Assembly (NCBI GenBank): GCA_030427825.1
Contig: JAUICO010000039.1
Span: 1 to 40,312 of the forward strand
From: a bacterium
Lineage (GTDB): Bacteria; Myxococcota_A; Bradymonadia; REDH01
DNA: 40,312 nucleotides
Reading direction: 5' to 3'
Positions 16,380 to 25,423 of this stretch are shown one piece after another; the stretch's first letter is position 1; each line of letters starts with the position of its first letter. Under the pieces are notes generated by a model that had not been told where the DNA came from, made no database searches, and saw only the letters and a list, made by a program, of their open reading frames with translations. Made by a program: the position numbers and the translations under genes.

Positions 16380-17468
16380 ATGGAAACTGTAGTTGTATCG
16401 TGTGCGGGACTCCGTAGGGGCTTCGCAGATCGCGGTCGGTTGGGCGTATTGGGCGCGCTGGTCTTCGCCTGCGCAATCTCTGTCGCAGGCGCGGCGTCTG
16501 CTGACGGGCTGCCCCTGGGCTGGTCCTTTGATCAGACCGACAACGAGGTGCGATTCACCGTGACGACGGAGTACCTGCTCGAAGACCTTGAGGCCGAAGT
16601 CAGGCGCTCCGGCAGCAGCCGCAGATGGCGCTTCAGCGAGTCACGGCTGCGCCCGGGTGAGGCCTTTGAGTTCTCGATCCCGACGCCCGACAGTCATGGC
16701 GAGTATACGCTGACGATCAGCGGCGAGTACGAGGGCGAGGACGGCGAGGTCAGCGCGGACTTCGAGCTTGGGCCTGTCGACGTCGTGGAGTTCGAGATGC
16801 AGTCCTATGCGTTGGAGGGCGCCAACCCGAGCTTTGTGATCACGATGACACAGCCGGCTGACCGCGTTGAGCTGCGCGTCATCGGCGACAACGGCGAAGT
16901 GATTCTGGAGCGGGCCACGCCGTTCTCGGGTGCGGACGCCGGATCGCCCCTGCGCGTCGGGTGGTCGCAGCCCCCGGGCATCGGACTGCTGGCGTTTGAT
17001 GTTCGCGCATACAGCACCAGCGGCAGCTACAATTCACGCCAATATGTGCCGTGGCACCTCGACGGCGAAGTTCGAGATCTGAACTTCGAGTTTGGCAGCG
17101 CCGAGATTCAGGAGTCGGACCGTGCGCGCCTTCGCGAAGCGGCACGGCAGCTTACGGAGGTTGCGAGCCGGGTGGATGAGTGGATCGACGTGAAGCTGTA
17201 CGTCGCCGGCTACACGGATACTGTCGGCGCCGCCTCGTCGAATCGTCGGCTTTCGCAGCAGCGGGCTCGATCGATCGGCGAGTTCATGCGCGGCGAGGGT
17301 TTCCGCTGGCCCATATTCTACCAGGGGTTCGGTGAGGCGGTGCTTGCGGAAGAGACGGCAGACGGCGTGGAAAACGCGGAGAATCGCCGCGCAATCTACA
17401 CCATTCGACACGCAGCGCCTGACGGCGACCCCTCGATGCCCGGCTCCAACTGGCATGCTCTTCGCTGA
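16380..17468 (+). CDS. OmpA-domain envelope protein
   Basis: 362 residues. An N-terminal signal peptide (hydrophobic core LGVLGALVFACAISVAGAASA) leads into about 190 residues of beta-rich sequence that looks like immunoglobulin-type sandwiches. The OmpA C-terminal peptidoglycan-binding domain follows at about 233-343. Diagnostic pieces are LNFEFGSAEI, YVAGYTDTVGAASSNRRLS with QQRA, and ENRRAIY; Asp280 and Arg295 fit the pair that holds diaminopimelate. There is no transmembrane barrel, so it is likely a periplasmic or outer-membrane-attached linker to the wall. AGGGG lies five bases before the ATG. The lipoprotein gene downstream follows after 16 bp, probably in the same transcript. Confidence 0.88.
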   Translation: METVVVSCAGLRRGFADRGRLGVLGALVFACAISVAGAASADGLPLGWSFDQTDNEVRFTVTTEYLLEDLEAEVRRSGSSRRWRFSESRLRPGEAFEFSIPTPDSHGEYTLTISGEYEGEDGEVSADFELGPVDVVEFEMQSYALEGANPSFVITMTQPADRVELRVIGDNGEVILERATPFSGADAGSPLRVGWSQPPGIGLLAFDVRAYSTSGSYNSRQYVPWHLDGEVRDLNFEFGSAEIQESDRARLREAARQLTEVASRVDEWIDVKLYVAGYTDTVGAASSNRRLSQQRARSIGEFMRGEGFRWPIFYQGFGEAVLAEETADGVENAENRRAIYTIRHAAPDGDPSMPGSNWHALR

Positions 17469-17484
17469 TGCGGTGCAGACATCC

Positions 17485-18150
17485 ATGGGTACGCCGCTGC
17501 GGATGATGCTGTGCGCGGGTCTCGCCCTGTGCGCCGGGTGTGTCCGACCTGCGGCGGTCGATGGGCAGCCGGAAGTCGGGCTCGACGATGTTGTTCGATG
17601 GTTCGTAGTCGCAGACGGTGCCGAAGCGGTCGTTGCGAGGAACCAGACACTTCGTGACCGGAGCTCGTCGTCCACTGCTCGGCACGAGATTCGCTCTGAA
17701 GAGACCGTAAGGCACCGACTTCTGCGGCGTCACGCAATTGATGCCGGCACCTTTGCTGCCGTGATTGAGGTGGGTCACGACGGCGTGTTCCGCAGGCTCG
17801 GCAGTCAGTGGACGCAGCTCGCCGCGTCACCGCCTGTGGCAGGAGACGTATTCAGCGGCGTCTTTGAGCGCGGTGAAGACGGCGCCTCGATGCAGTGGAC
17901 CTCTCGCTCTGAAGCGGTCCCGGCCGATGATCTCTGTCTTACGCTGATTCTCGAGTCCGTCGCGCGTCCCGGCCTCCCGCGAGGTACGGAAGCGACGGGC
18001 GCGAGTGCGGTCATGCCGACTCGGAGCGAAGAACGGTGGCTGGTATGCCGCGACCGGGGCCTCGCCGAGATCGAGAGCCGCGACGAATTCGAAGACGGAA
18101 GTCGCGTGGTCTCGGTGCGGGTCGAAAGCCCGGGGAATCTGAGCTATTGA
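17485..18150 (+). CDS. predicted lipoprotein of unknown function
   Basis: 221 residues from the ATG at 17485. The signal peptide MGTPLRMMLCAGLALCAGC has a good lipobox (LCAGC), giving a lipid-anchored protein. The mature part contains a Ser/Arg-rich stretch (TLRDRSSSSTARHEIRSEET) and then beta-type segments with a later pair of cysteines (DDLCLTLI and WLVCRD). An earlier ATG at 17455 would overlap the OmpA-domain gene by 14 bp. The close spacing to the OmpA-domain gene suggests a joint role at the cell wall, but no family is recognised. Confidence 0.72.
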   Translation: MGTPLRMMLCAGLALCAGCVRPAAVDGQPEVGLDDVVRWFVVADGAEAVVARNQTLRDRSSSSTARHEIRSEETVRHRLLRRHAIDAGTFAAVIEVGHDGVFRRLGSQWTQLAASPPVAGDVFSGVFERGEDGASMQWTSRSEAVPADDLCLTLILESVARPGLPRGTEATGASAVMPTRSEERWLVCRDRGLAEIESRDEFEDGSRVVSVRVESPGNLSY

Positions 18151-18152
18151 AG

Positions 18153-18197
18153 CACTTATATAACTATCACTTATATAACAGAATAATGAAGTGATAG
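18153..18197. repeat. AT-rich 12-bp direct repeat and 9-bp inverted repeat
   Basis: CACTTATATAAC occurs twice (18153-18164 and 18168-18179) separated by TAT. The arms CTATCACTT (18164-18172) and AAGTGATAG (18189-18197) form an inverted repeat. It lies at the junction of two convergent genes and overlaps the stop codon of the CPBP gene. It may act as a terminator for either gene. The composition is strikingly AT-rich for this GC-rich window. Confidence 0.6.
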
Positions 18198-19286
18198 AAT
18201 CATCACCATCAGGTTGCAGCTCGCGTGATACACAATCGGCGCGATGATGCCGTCGGTCTTTTCTCGCAGAAACCCGAACGCCAGTGACGGAAAGAATACG
18301 GCGAAGCGGCTCGGATCGAAGCCAACGAGGAAGTGGCCGAGCCCGAAGGCGAGAGAGACAAGAACAATGGGCGTGGTGACGAATAGCGGTCCGATCTGCA
18401 GGCGCCTGCGACCGATCGCTTCGCTCAATCGTTCCTGCAGGTACCCGCGATAAAAGAACTCTTCGGGCAGGGCGACGAGTAGAACCTGTACGAGCACCGC
18501 GATGAGCAGCCAGCTGAGGTTGACCGGTACTCTGAGGCCCCCGTCTCGCCACAGTCTGGCGGGCGGCGGTCCCGCCATCGAGCCGGTTCGATAGCTGTCG
18601 CGCTCAACGGCTACGCCGTCGACTGCAGCCTCAATGTGATACTCGCCGCCGGCGACCATGCGGAAACTCGCAGACACCGGCCGCGGGATTCGTCCCTGCA
18701 GGGACCACTCCTTCGTCTGCTCATCGACGCGGCCGCGATTCGGAACCTGTTGTATCGGAAGATCACCGCTAAGGCGCAGTTCCCAGGGACCTTCACGGGG
18801 ATCCCACTCAATGCGTAGCAGGGAGTCGATGGTGCTGACCCGCAGCTCGCCGGGCAGCAGCTCACCGCCAAGATCGGTGAAGCGGTCCGAGGGCCGTGAC
18901 CACGACGTGTTCTCGAGATCCAGCTGGTATCCTGCTGCCTTCGTCACCCACAGGTGGTAGCCGGGGATGAAGAAGAGCAGGGTGACCAGAGTCGCGCCGA
19001 GTCCCCACTTCAGCCCCTCTGCAACACGGGTGAGCTTCAGGCCGTACTCTGCGTCGCTGCGTCCTCGCCGTGCGAGGACAACGATCGGCAGGAAGAGGAA
19101 GACGGCGGCAACCAACGCGAGCAGATTGTTCCGAATCGGCGGGACGGACCAGGAAATCAGGTCCAGACCGGCGACGGCGATCGCCGAAACGAAGAATACT
19201 GTGACCACCTCGGCGACTGTGCCGTTGTGGCCGGCCCGCGGCGCCGAGCCTGTATCACCCTGAGGGACCTGGTCGTCTGATGTCAC
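18171..19286 (-). CDS. CPBP-family membrane protease with large extra-membrane insert
   Basis: 371 residues from a GTG at 19286 (a TTG at 19310 is also possible). Three hydrophobic segments near residues 24-48, 53-72 and 94-112 precede a soluble insert of roughly 135 residues (115-250). The C-terminal CPBP (Abi/CAAX-like) bundle follows. The catalytic motifs are intact: EEFFYR (275-280), FGLGH (314-318) and HASCN (354-358). These glutamate/histidine intramembrane proteases act on prenylated or bacteriocin-type substrates in known cases; the substrate here is unknown. The insert is beta-like, with alternating charged and hydrophobic residues, and is not usual for the family. It starts 45 bp after the TolC-like gene, so it is the last gene of the efflux operon. 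Confidence 0.88.
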   Translation of the reverse strand: MTSDDQVPQGDTGSAPRAGHNGTVAEVVTVFFVSAIAVAGLDLISWSVPPIRNNLLALVAAVFLFLPIVVLARRGRSDAEYGLKLTRVAEGLKWGLGATLVTLLFFIPGYHLWVTKAAGYQLDLENTSWSRPSDRFTDLGGELLPGELRVSTIDSLLRIEWDPREGPWELRLSGDLPIQQVPNRGRVDEQTKEWSLQGRIPRPVSASFRMVAGGEYHIEAAVDGVAVERDSYRTGSMAGPPPARLWRDGGLRVPVNLSWLLIAVLVQVLLVALPEEFFYRGYLQERLSEAIGRRRLQIGPLFVTTPIVLVSLAFGLGHFLVGFDPSRFAVFFPSLAFGFLREKTDGIIAPIVYHASCNLMVMILSLHYSVI

Positions 19287-19331
19287 TGCCGTGGATCCCT
19301 GCAGGCGCAATGGTATGCCGCTCGCTCAATC

Positions 19332-20813
19332 CTATCTCGCGATTTCGGCGATCGCTTCCTGGCTGGCTGCGGCGAGTCTGTACAGGGTGTAGACGTGTGC
19401 GCGGTGTACTGTGCGCGCATCGGCGAGGGCCAGGCGGGCTACGAAGACCTGATTCTGGGCTGCGTCGACCTCCAGGGCACCGGCTGCGCCCAGCTGCAGG
19501 GCCTCGCGCGTCAGCTCGAGGTTCAGCTCGGCGAGCTCAAGCTCAGAGGCCGCGTTTGCGATGGTGATTCTTGCGCTCTCGGTCTCGAGCCAGGCCGCAC
19601 GCAGCTCGCTCCGAACCGTGTCCTCGACCTGTTCTCGTCGCGTCTCGTTCTGAGACCGGGAGATCTCTGCGCGTCGTCGGTCGCGGCTTCGGGCGCCACC
19701 GTCGAAGATGTCCCATGATGCGATGACCGCAATATTCCAGGTAAAGGCTTCGCCGCCGAAGCTTGACGCGCGCTGTAGGGCGGCGTTGCCCTGAGCGATC
19801 ACTGTAGGGTGAAAGCGGCTGCGGGCCTCGCGTGCTCTTGCTTCGTCGAACTCGATAGCGAGATCGGCGGCCTCAAGATCGGGTCTCTCACTCATCGCGT
19901 ACTCGATCAAAGGGTCCACCGTGGCCGGCACCGGGAGATCCGGCGGCTCCTCGACGTCGAAGTCGGGATCGATGTCGAGAAACGCGGCCAGGGCCTGGAT
20001 CGAGAGCTGGTACGCGAGACGGGCGTTCTCAACCTGTCGCTGTGCGCCCAGGCGGCCGATCTCAGCGCGTCGCTGGTCGAAGGTCGTGCCGGTTTGCGTT
20101 TCGACGGCTGCGCTCGCACGCAGGTACGTGAGCTCAGCGGTAGCAAGGTTCTCTTCTGTGATGCGAACCATTGTCTGCTGTCGAACGGCTCCGAAGTAGT
20201 AGTTGCCGAGTGCACCCTTGAGTTGCATCTCGGTGATCGCCACGGAGTTGCGTGCGCGCGCGTCCTGCAGGCGGGCGATCGCGAGGCCGGGAAAGGCGCG
20301 CCCATCATAGAGAATCTGCGAGGCCGTGGCAGAGAGCCGTACGTCGTGGCGATAACGGACCGTGATGTCCTGGCCGGGCTGACCGGCGAGCTCCCTCGCG
20401 TCGAAAGCGTCCGGGTTGTCTGCAAAGAACTGCTGCAGGTCCGGGTCGTTGTCGTAGACCGAATCCAGATATGGCGAGAGGGGTGCGTAGGTGTTGGGCT
20501 GTGTGAGCGCGATCGCGGAGTCGTTGAGCGTGTATTGACCCGTGACGTTCAACGTCGGTGCGAACACAGAGCGCGCCTGGTCACGGTAGATTTCCGCGTC
20601 TTCGATGGAGCGCTGTGCAATGCTGATGTCACGATTTGTCTCGAGCATCATGTGGTACGCCTCTTCGTACGAGAGGACCCGTTGTGCAGACGCGTTGTCC
20701 GCGACGAAGGCGGCAAAGAGCAACGCACACATGGCTGTGGTGTTTGCCGTGTGCTGCGTCCATGAGTGTGTTCTTCGTTGCGCTGGTGTGTGATTGGCTG
20801 CACGTTGCTTCAT
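19332..20813 (-). CDS. TolC-family outer-membrane efflux protein
   Basis: 493 residues with an N-terminal signal segment (CALLFAAFVADNASAQ). Two outer-membrane efflux protein repeats follow, with the typical LSYEEAYHMMLETNRDI start, long coiled-coil helices (for example ARLQDARARNSVAITEMQLK) and the second repeat around ERPDLEAADLAIEFDEARAR. It should trimerise into a channel through the outer membrane and periplasm, docking on the RND pump encoded upstream. AGGAG is placed seven bases before the ATG, and the start overlaps the pump gene's stop as ATGA. The order tetR, adaptor, pump, channel makes a complete tripartite efflux system. Confidence 0.92.
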   Translation of the reverse strand: MKQRAANHTPAQRRTHSWTQHTANTTAMCALLFAAFVADNASAQRVLSYEEAYHMMLETNRDISIAQRSIEDAEIYRDQARSVFAPTLNVTGQYTLNDSAIALTQPNTYAPLSPYLDSVYDNDPDLQQFFADNPDAFDARELAGQPGQDITVRYRHDVRLSATASQILYDGRAFPGLAIARLQDARARNSVAITEMQLKGALGNYYFGAVRQQTMVRITEENLATAELTYLRASAAVETQTGTTFDQRRAEIGRLGAQRQVENARLAYQLSIQALAAFLDIDPDFDVEEPPDLPVPATVDPLIEYAMSERPDLEAADLAIEFDEARAREARSRFHPTVIAQGNAALQRASSFGGEAFTWNIAVIASWDIFDGGARSRDRRRAEISRSQNETRREQVEDTVRSELRAAWLETESARITIANAASELELAELNLELTREALQLGAAGALEVDAAQNQVFVARLALADARTVHRAHVYTLYRLAAASQEAIAEIAR

Positions 20814-23800
20814 GCGCCGACTCCTTCGCCCGGCTGTCCGGGGTTTGTTTGCAGTTCTCTTGCCGAGAGCGCCGGCGTTCCAAGAGGGGAAGTGCGCAAT
20901 GCGGCTGACGGTTGGGTCCTTGTTTGTGTCACGGCTGCGGTCGGCTTCGGCGAGGTACCGATCAACGACTTGAAGAGATCAGAGATTTTCTGCAGCGCCA
21001 CGTACAGTGAGGGCACTACGACCAGAGTGAGCAGCGTGGCGACTGCGAGGCCACCGACCACCGCGTTCGCCATCGGCCCCCACATTTCGACGGACATGCC
21101 GCCGGGGACGATCTGGAATCGTTTGGCGTCCAGAGAGATTCCAATCACAGTCGGTATCAGCGACAGAATGGTCGTGATCGCTGTCAGCAGCACCGGCCGC
21201 AGTCGCACCATGCCGGCGGTCACAACCGCCTCGACGAGCTCAATCCCGCGGTCACGTAGCTGGTTGATGTAGTCTACAAGCACGATCGCATTGTTCACCA
21301 CGACGCCTGCCAATGAGATCACACCGACGCCGGTCATGATCACACTGAAGGGGAGCTGGCGCGCATAGAGAATCAGCAACACGCCGATGAGCGACAGAAT
21401 CACCGAGGCGAGAATGATGGCCGGCTGAATCACTGAGTTGAACTGTGTGATGAGCACGAGGCCGATCAGGAAGAGGGCGGCGAGGAAGGCCTTGGATAGA
21501 AACGCCTGCGCCTCCTCCTGCTCCTCATTCTGGCCCGTGAACTTCAGCTCGAAACCCGGCGGCGGCTCGACTTCTGCTTCAATCGCTGCCTGTGCGGCGG
21601 CGAGAACGACGTTTGCGTTGGCGCCTTCCACGACATCGGAAGACACCGAGATGACCCGTTCACCGTCGATGTGGCGAATGGATCCGTACCCCTGCTGTAC
21701 GGAGACATCGGCGATTTCGGATAGCGGGATTCGGTCGCCATTCTGCGTCGCTACGCGCAGGCGGCCCACGTCCTCGACCCGACTCCGGTGCTCTTCTGCA
21801 AGCTGCACCACAATGTCATGTTCGTCGTCGGCTTCGCGAAACACCGAAGCGATGTTGCCGTTGATGGCGCTGCGAACGGTATCCGCTACCGTGAACGTGT
21901 CGATGCCCAGCAGGGCTGCCGATTCTCGATCCACGTTTACGTTGACTTCGGTGCGCCCGACTTCGATGTCGGAGACCAGGTCGGCAACGCCTTCGACACC
22001 TTCCATGATGCCGTAGACTCTCGCCGAGAGCTCTTCGAGAATGGTCTGGTCGTCGCCGACAATTTCGATCACAACCGGGTCACCCTGCGGAGGTCCACCG
22101 GCTTCAATGAGCACTTCGAATTCGACGGCCGGGATGGTGTCGAGGTGCTCGCGGAGTCGCGCGAAGAACTCGTTCACCGTCTCATCCATTTCGTTTGCGT
22201 CGACAAACTCAACGCTCACACGTGAACGATGCGACTGCGTTCCACCACCGCCGGCGGTGGCATCGTTGCCGCTGCCCACAGCGGCGACGATGCGATCAAC
22301 GATGGGCTGCTCAAGGAGAAACTGCTCGACGCGACGTACCGCCGCGTTGCTTGCGTCGACGCCGGCGCCGTCGGGAAGGTTGACGTTGATCTTGAAGCGC
22401 TCCGGAGTCATCTGCGGGAAGAATTCGGTGCCGGTACCCGCACTCATGAACAGCATTCCGGAGCCCACAAGGGCGGCGAACGCGAGCCCGATAACCGCCG
22501 CGTTTGCCGGAAGCGTCGAGACAGACCAGCGCAGCGTCTTCGAGTACGCACGGTAGAGCAGATTGTCGGGGAGCGACGCAGCTTCGTCGTCCGGGTCGGA
22601 GTCCAGATCGATGTCTTCTTCCGCGATTCGCATGAAGCGCGCACACAGCACAGGGTTGATTACCAGGGCTACGAACAGGCTTGCGCTCAACACGATGATC
22701 AGCGTGATCGGCATGTATCGCATGAACTCGCCCATGATGCCGGGCCAGAATGCCATCGGCAGGAAAGCAAACACGGTGGTCGCGGTCGATGCGATTACCG
22801 GCCACGCGACCTCTGCTACAGCCTCCCTCGCAGCGGTCTCATAGTCGGTGCCATTGCTGGCGTGCCGATAGATGTTCTCCACAACAACGATGGCGTTGTC
22901 GACGAGCATGCCCAGCGCCAGAACGAGGCTGAAGAGCACGACGATGTTCAAGGTAATGCCGAGCGCCGCCAGGACCGCAAAGCTGATCAGCATCGAGAAC
23001 GGGATCGCGGTGGCAACAAACATCGCCGTGCGCATGCCACCCCGCTTGTCGAACAGGAATCCGACCACCATGACGATCGTGATCAATATCCACGGGTTGA
23101 TCGGGATCCCGGCGGCGCCACCTGCCAGAAGCCCCAGCGCTACGAACGCCCCGCCGGCGCCGAGTGTGAGGAGGGCGACGCGCCAGCCGCTGAAGAAGAA
23201 CAACAGCACGATGAGTACCAGCAGCAGGCCGGTGAGGATGTTGTTCTCCAGCTCCTCAAGCTGGCTGCGGATCACACCGCTGACGTCGTCCATGACGCTG
23301 AATGAGACGATGTCCGCGTACTGCTCGTCATAGTCACCGAGCAGGGCGTTGATTTCGTCTGTGATGCGGATGATGTTCTCGCCGGTGCGGCGGGTCACAA
23401 CGACCGTCACGCAGTTGACGCCGTTGAAGCGCGAATATGTGGACATCTCTTCAAAGCCGTCGACGACGGTCGCGACGTCTCGCACATACACGGCGTCGCC
23501 GAACTCCTCTTTGACGACTACACCTTCGATATCCCGGACCGCTTCAAACTCCCCCGGAATGCGTACCAGCCAGGTCATCTCGCCAACATCTACCGAGCCG
23601 CCGGGAACGTTCAGGTTCTCGGCCTGAATCGCGGCGGTCACGTCTGAGAGCGTGACATTGTAATATTCGAGCAGCCAGGGATCCGCCTCGATACGGACTT
23701 CGCGCTCGACGGTGCCGACCGTACGTACGTCGAGAATGCCTTCGATGTTCTTGATGTCGTGCTCGAGCTGTTCGGCCACGCGGGACAGCTGCACCGCGCC

Positions 23801-24241
23801 GATTTCGCCGCTCAGCGCGATCGTCATGATCGGGAAGTCGCTGAATGAAATCTCGCTGACTACCGGGTCTTCAGCGTCCGCCGGCAGGGTAGGGCGCACG
23901 AGGTCGACCTTCTCACGCACGTTCTGCAGCGCGACATCGATTTCTGCGTTGGGCGTGAACTCAATCGAGATGATGCTGGCGCCTTCCGCCGAGGTAGAGC
24001 GGATCTCCTCCACGTCTCTGAGCTGCTCGAGCTCTTCCTCGATAGGGTTCGTGATCAGCGTCTCAATGTCGGCCGGTGCGACGCCGATGTATGGCGTCGC
24101 GATCATCACGAAGGGGATCGTGATGTCGGGCTCTGACTCGCGGGGAAGGCTCGTGTATGAGAGCATTCCGGTGACCGCGAGAACAAACATCAGCACAAAT
24201 ATTGTGACGCGGTGGCTGATGCTCCAGTTGGTAATTCCCAT
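20810..24241 (-). CDS. RND efflux pump with extra hydrophobic hairpin
   Basis: 1143 residues, about 100 longer than AcrB-type pumps. The architecture is HAE1-like: helix 1 (VTIFVLMFVLAVTGMLSY), porter domain 1, helices 2-6, then the second half. Helix 4 carries GMLVDNAIVVVENI: Asp448 is kept, but the second Asp of AcrB is Asn449. Helix 10 has VVVNNAIVLVD, with Asn where AcrB has Lys940. Both changes occur in many RND pumps. An insertion at about residues 354-403 adds two hydrophobic stretches (VALLTLGAGGAFVALGLL and WILITIVMVVGFLF). A tail of about 50 polar residues closes the protein. The start at 24241 is chosen for the AGGGA nearby; 24262 is possible. Substrate unknown. Confidence 0.93.
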   Translation of the reverse strand: MGITNWSISHRVTIFVLMFVLAVTGMLSYTSLPRESEPDITIPFVMIATPYIGVAPADIETLITNPIEEELEQLRDVEEIRSTSAEGASIISIEFTPNAEIDVALQNVREKVDLVRPTLPADAEDPVVSEISFSDFPIMTIALSGEIGAVQLSRVAEQLEHDIKNIEGILDVRTVGTVEREVRIEADPWLLEYYNVTLSDVTAAIQAENLNVPGGSVDVGEMTWLVRIPGEFEAVRDIEGVVVKEEFGDAVYVRDVATVVDGFEEMSTYSRFNGVNCVTVVVTRRTGENIIRITDEINALLGDYDEQYADIVSFSVMDDVSGVIRSQLEELENNILTGLLLVLIVLLFFFSGWRVALLTLGAGGAFVALGLLAGGAAGIPINPWILITIVMVVGFLFDKRGGMRTAMFVATAIPFSMLISFAVLAALGITLNIVVLFSLVLALGMLVDNAIVVVENIYRHASNGTDYETAAREAVAEVAWPVIASTATTVFAFLPMAFWPGIMGEFMRYMPITLIIVLSASLFVALVINPVLCARFMRIAEEDIDLDSDPDDEAASLPDNLLYRAYSKTLRWSVSTLPANAAVIGLAFAALVGSGMLFMSAGTGTEFFPQMTPERFKINVNLPDGAGVDASNAAVRRVEQFLLEQPIVDRIVAAVGSGNDATAGGGGTQSHRSRVSVEFVDANEMDETVNEFFARLREHLDTIPAVEFEVLIEAGGPPQGDPVVIEIVGDDQTILEELSARVYGIMEGVEGVADLVSDIEVGRTEVNVNVDRESAALLGIDTFTVADTVRSAINGNIASVFREADDEHDIVVQLAEEHRSRVEDVGRLRVATQNGDRIPLSEIADVSVQQGYGSIRHIDGERVISVSSDVVEGANANVVLAAAQAAIEAEVEPPPGFELKFTGQNEEQEEAQAFLSKAFLAALFLIGLVLITQFNSVIQPAIILASVILSLIGVLLILYARQLPFSVIMTGVGVISLAGVVVNNAIVLVDYINQLRDRGIELVEAVVTAGMVRLRPVLLTAITTILSLIPTVIGISLDAKRFQIVPGGMSVEMWGPMANAVVGGLAVATLLTLVVVPSLYVALQKISDLFKSLIGTSPKPTAAVTQTRTQPSAALRTSPLGTPALSARELQTNPGQPGEGVGA

Positions 24242-24280
24242 AGTTCGTTCCCTGCCGCGCATGAACGCGACGTCACTGAT

Positions 24281-25423
24281 TCAGTTGGACGTTTCGGTGT
24301 TGCTGTTTGCTTCCGGCAGCAGGTTCAGCGTGAACGACGAGCCGTAGGTTGCAGCGAGTTGTTCGGCGCAGCAGCTTCCCTGGTCGACCGTGCGCAGACG
24401 CTCGCCTTCGACGATGTCGCGCTGTCCGCGAACGACAACAACGTCACCCGCCGAGAGTCCGGATTCGACGACTGTGAAACGCCCGTAGCCGGGGCCGAGT
24501 TCAACGGGGACCGCGTGTGCGTGCGCGTCGCGCACAACAAAGACCTCGACGCTGTCGATACCCTGCACGAGCACATCGCGCGGAATCACGACCGCTTCGT
24601 CGTAGCGCTGCTTCTCGATGAACACACGGGCACGCATCCCTGCCCGAACGTTGCCTTCACTGTTGTCGATACGGATCTCGAGGGGAAAGGTACGGTTTCT
24701 CGGGTTGGCCTCAAGACCGATATCGGCCAGTTCGCCATGTACGTAGGTGTTGGTCGCCTCAATGCGAACCACCGCCTGCATGCCTTCGCGTACGTGAGCT
24801 ATCTCCCGTTCCGGGAGGCCGACGCGTACCACGATCGTCGAGAGGTCCACGATGCGCCCGATGGGGACGCCGGGTGATACGATTTCGCCGGGTTCGGCGT
24901 TGCGCTCGACGACGAGGCCGCTGATGGGCGCGCGCGTTCGCGCCTGGCCGTAGCCGATGCTGGTGGTGCGCATCGCCTGCCGGGTGGAGTTGCGCTGCGC
25001 ATTCAGAGAGTCGAGCTGCGCCTCTGTCGCGAGGCCGCGTTCGATGAGGCGTTCTGTGCGGCGAATCTCGGTTTCGAGGTGGTCGAGCTCAATGCGGTAC
25101 TGCTCAACCTGCGAGCCCAGCTGCGAAGCGTCGATGCGCAACACCGTGGTGCCCGCTTCAACGTATTCGCCTTCTTCGAGCTCAAGGCGGGTGATGCGTC
25201 CGGGCACCTCAGCCGAGATGGTGGCTGATCGGACGCCTTCAGTGACACCGGGAATCTCGATGAAGTCCTCGAAGACAGCTGTAGTGATCGTGCTCGTCTC
25301 GACGAGCGTGGCCATGTCGATCTCTTCTTCGGTCTCGCCCTTGTCGGCTTCGTCCGGCGGCTTGCAGGCGGTGATGGCGGCGCATGCGGCAATGGCCGCC
25401 GCAATAGACAGCATCGATTTCAT
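24281..25423 (-). CDS. membrane fusion (HlyD/AcrA-like) lipoprotein
   Basis: 380 residues. The signal peptide ends ITAC with Cys20, so it is an inner-membrane-anchored periplasmic adaptor as in AcrA. It contains a biotinyl-lipoyl-like half-motif before (AEVPGRITRLELEEGEYVEA) and after (APISGLVVERNAEPGEIVSP) a helical hairpin of about 60 residues, then beta-barrel and membrane-proximal segments. The Gly- and Cys-containing tail (QGSCCAEQL) is unusual. It connects the RND pump to the TolC-like channel. The start overlaps the tetR stop as ATGA, and the pump gene follows 39 bp later. Confidence 0.92.
   Translation of the reverse strand: MKSMLSIAAAIAACAAITACKPPDEADKGETEEEIDMATLVETSTITTAVFEDFIEIPGVTEGVRSATISAEVPGRITRLELEEGEYVEAGTTVLRIDASQLGSQVEQYRIELDHLETEIRRTERLIERGLATEAQLDSLNAQRNSTRQAMRTTSIGYGQARTRAPISGLVVERNAEPGEIVSPGVPIGRIVDLSTIVVRVGLPEREIAHVREGMQAVVRIEATNTYVHGELADIGLEANPRNRTFPLEIRIDNSEGNVRAGMRARVFIEKQRYDEAVVIPRDVLVQGIDSVEVFVVRDAHAHAVPVELGPGYGRFTVVESGLSAGDVVVVRGQRDIVEGERLRTVDQGSCCAEQLAATYGSSFTLNLLPEANSNTETSN

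Noticed and set aside
22229..23305. Plus-strand open frame over the RND pump
   Set aside because: Charged low-complexity translation antisense to the membrane helices of the pump.
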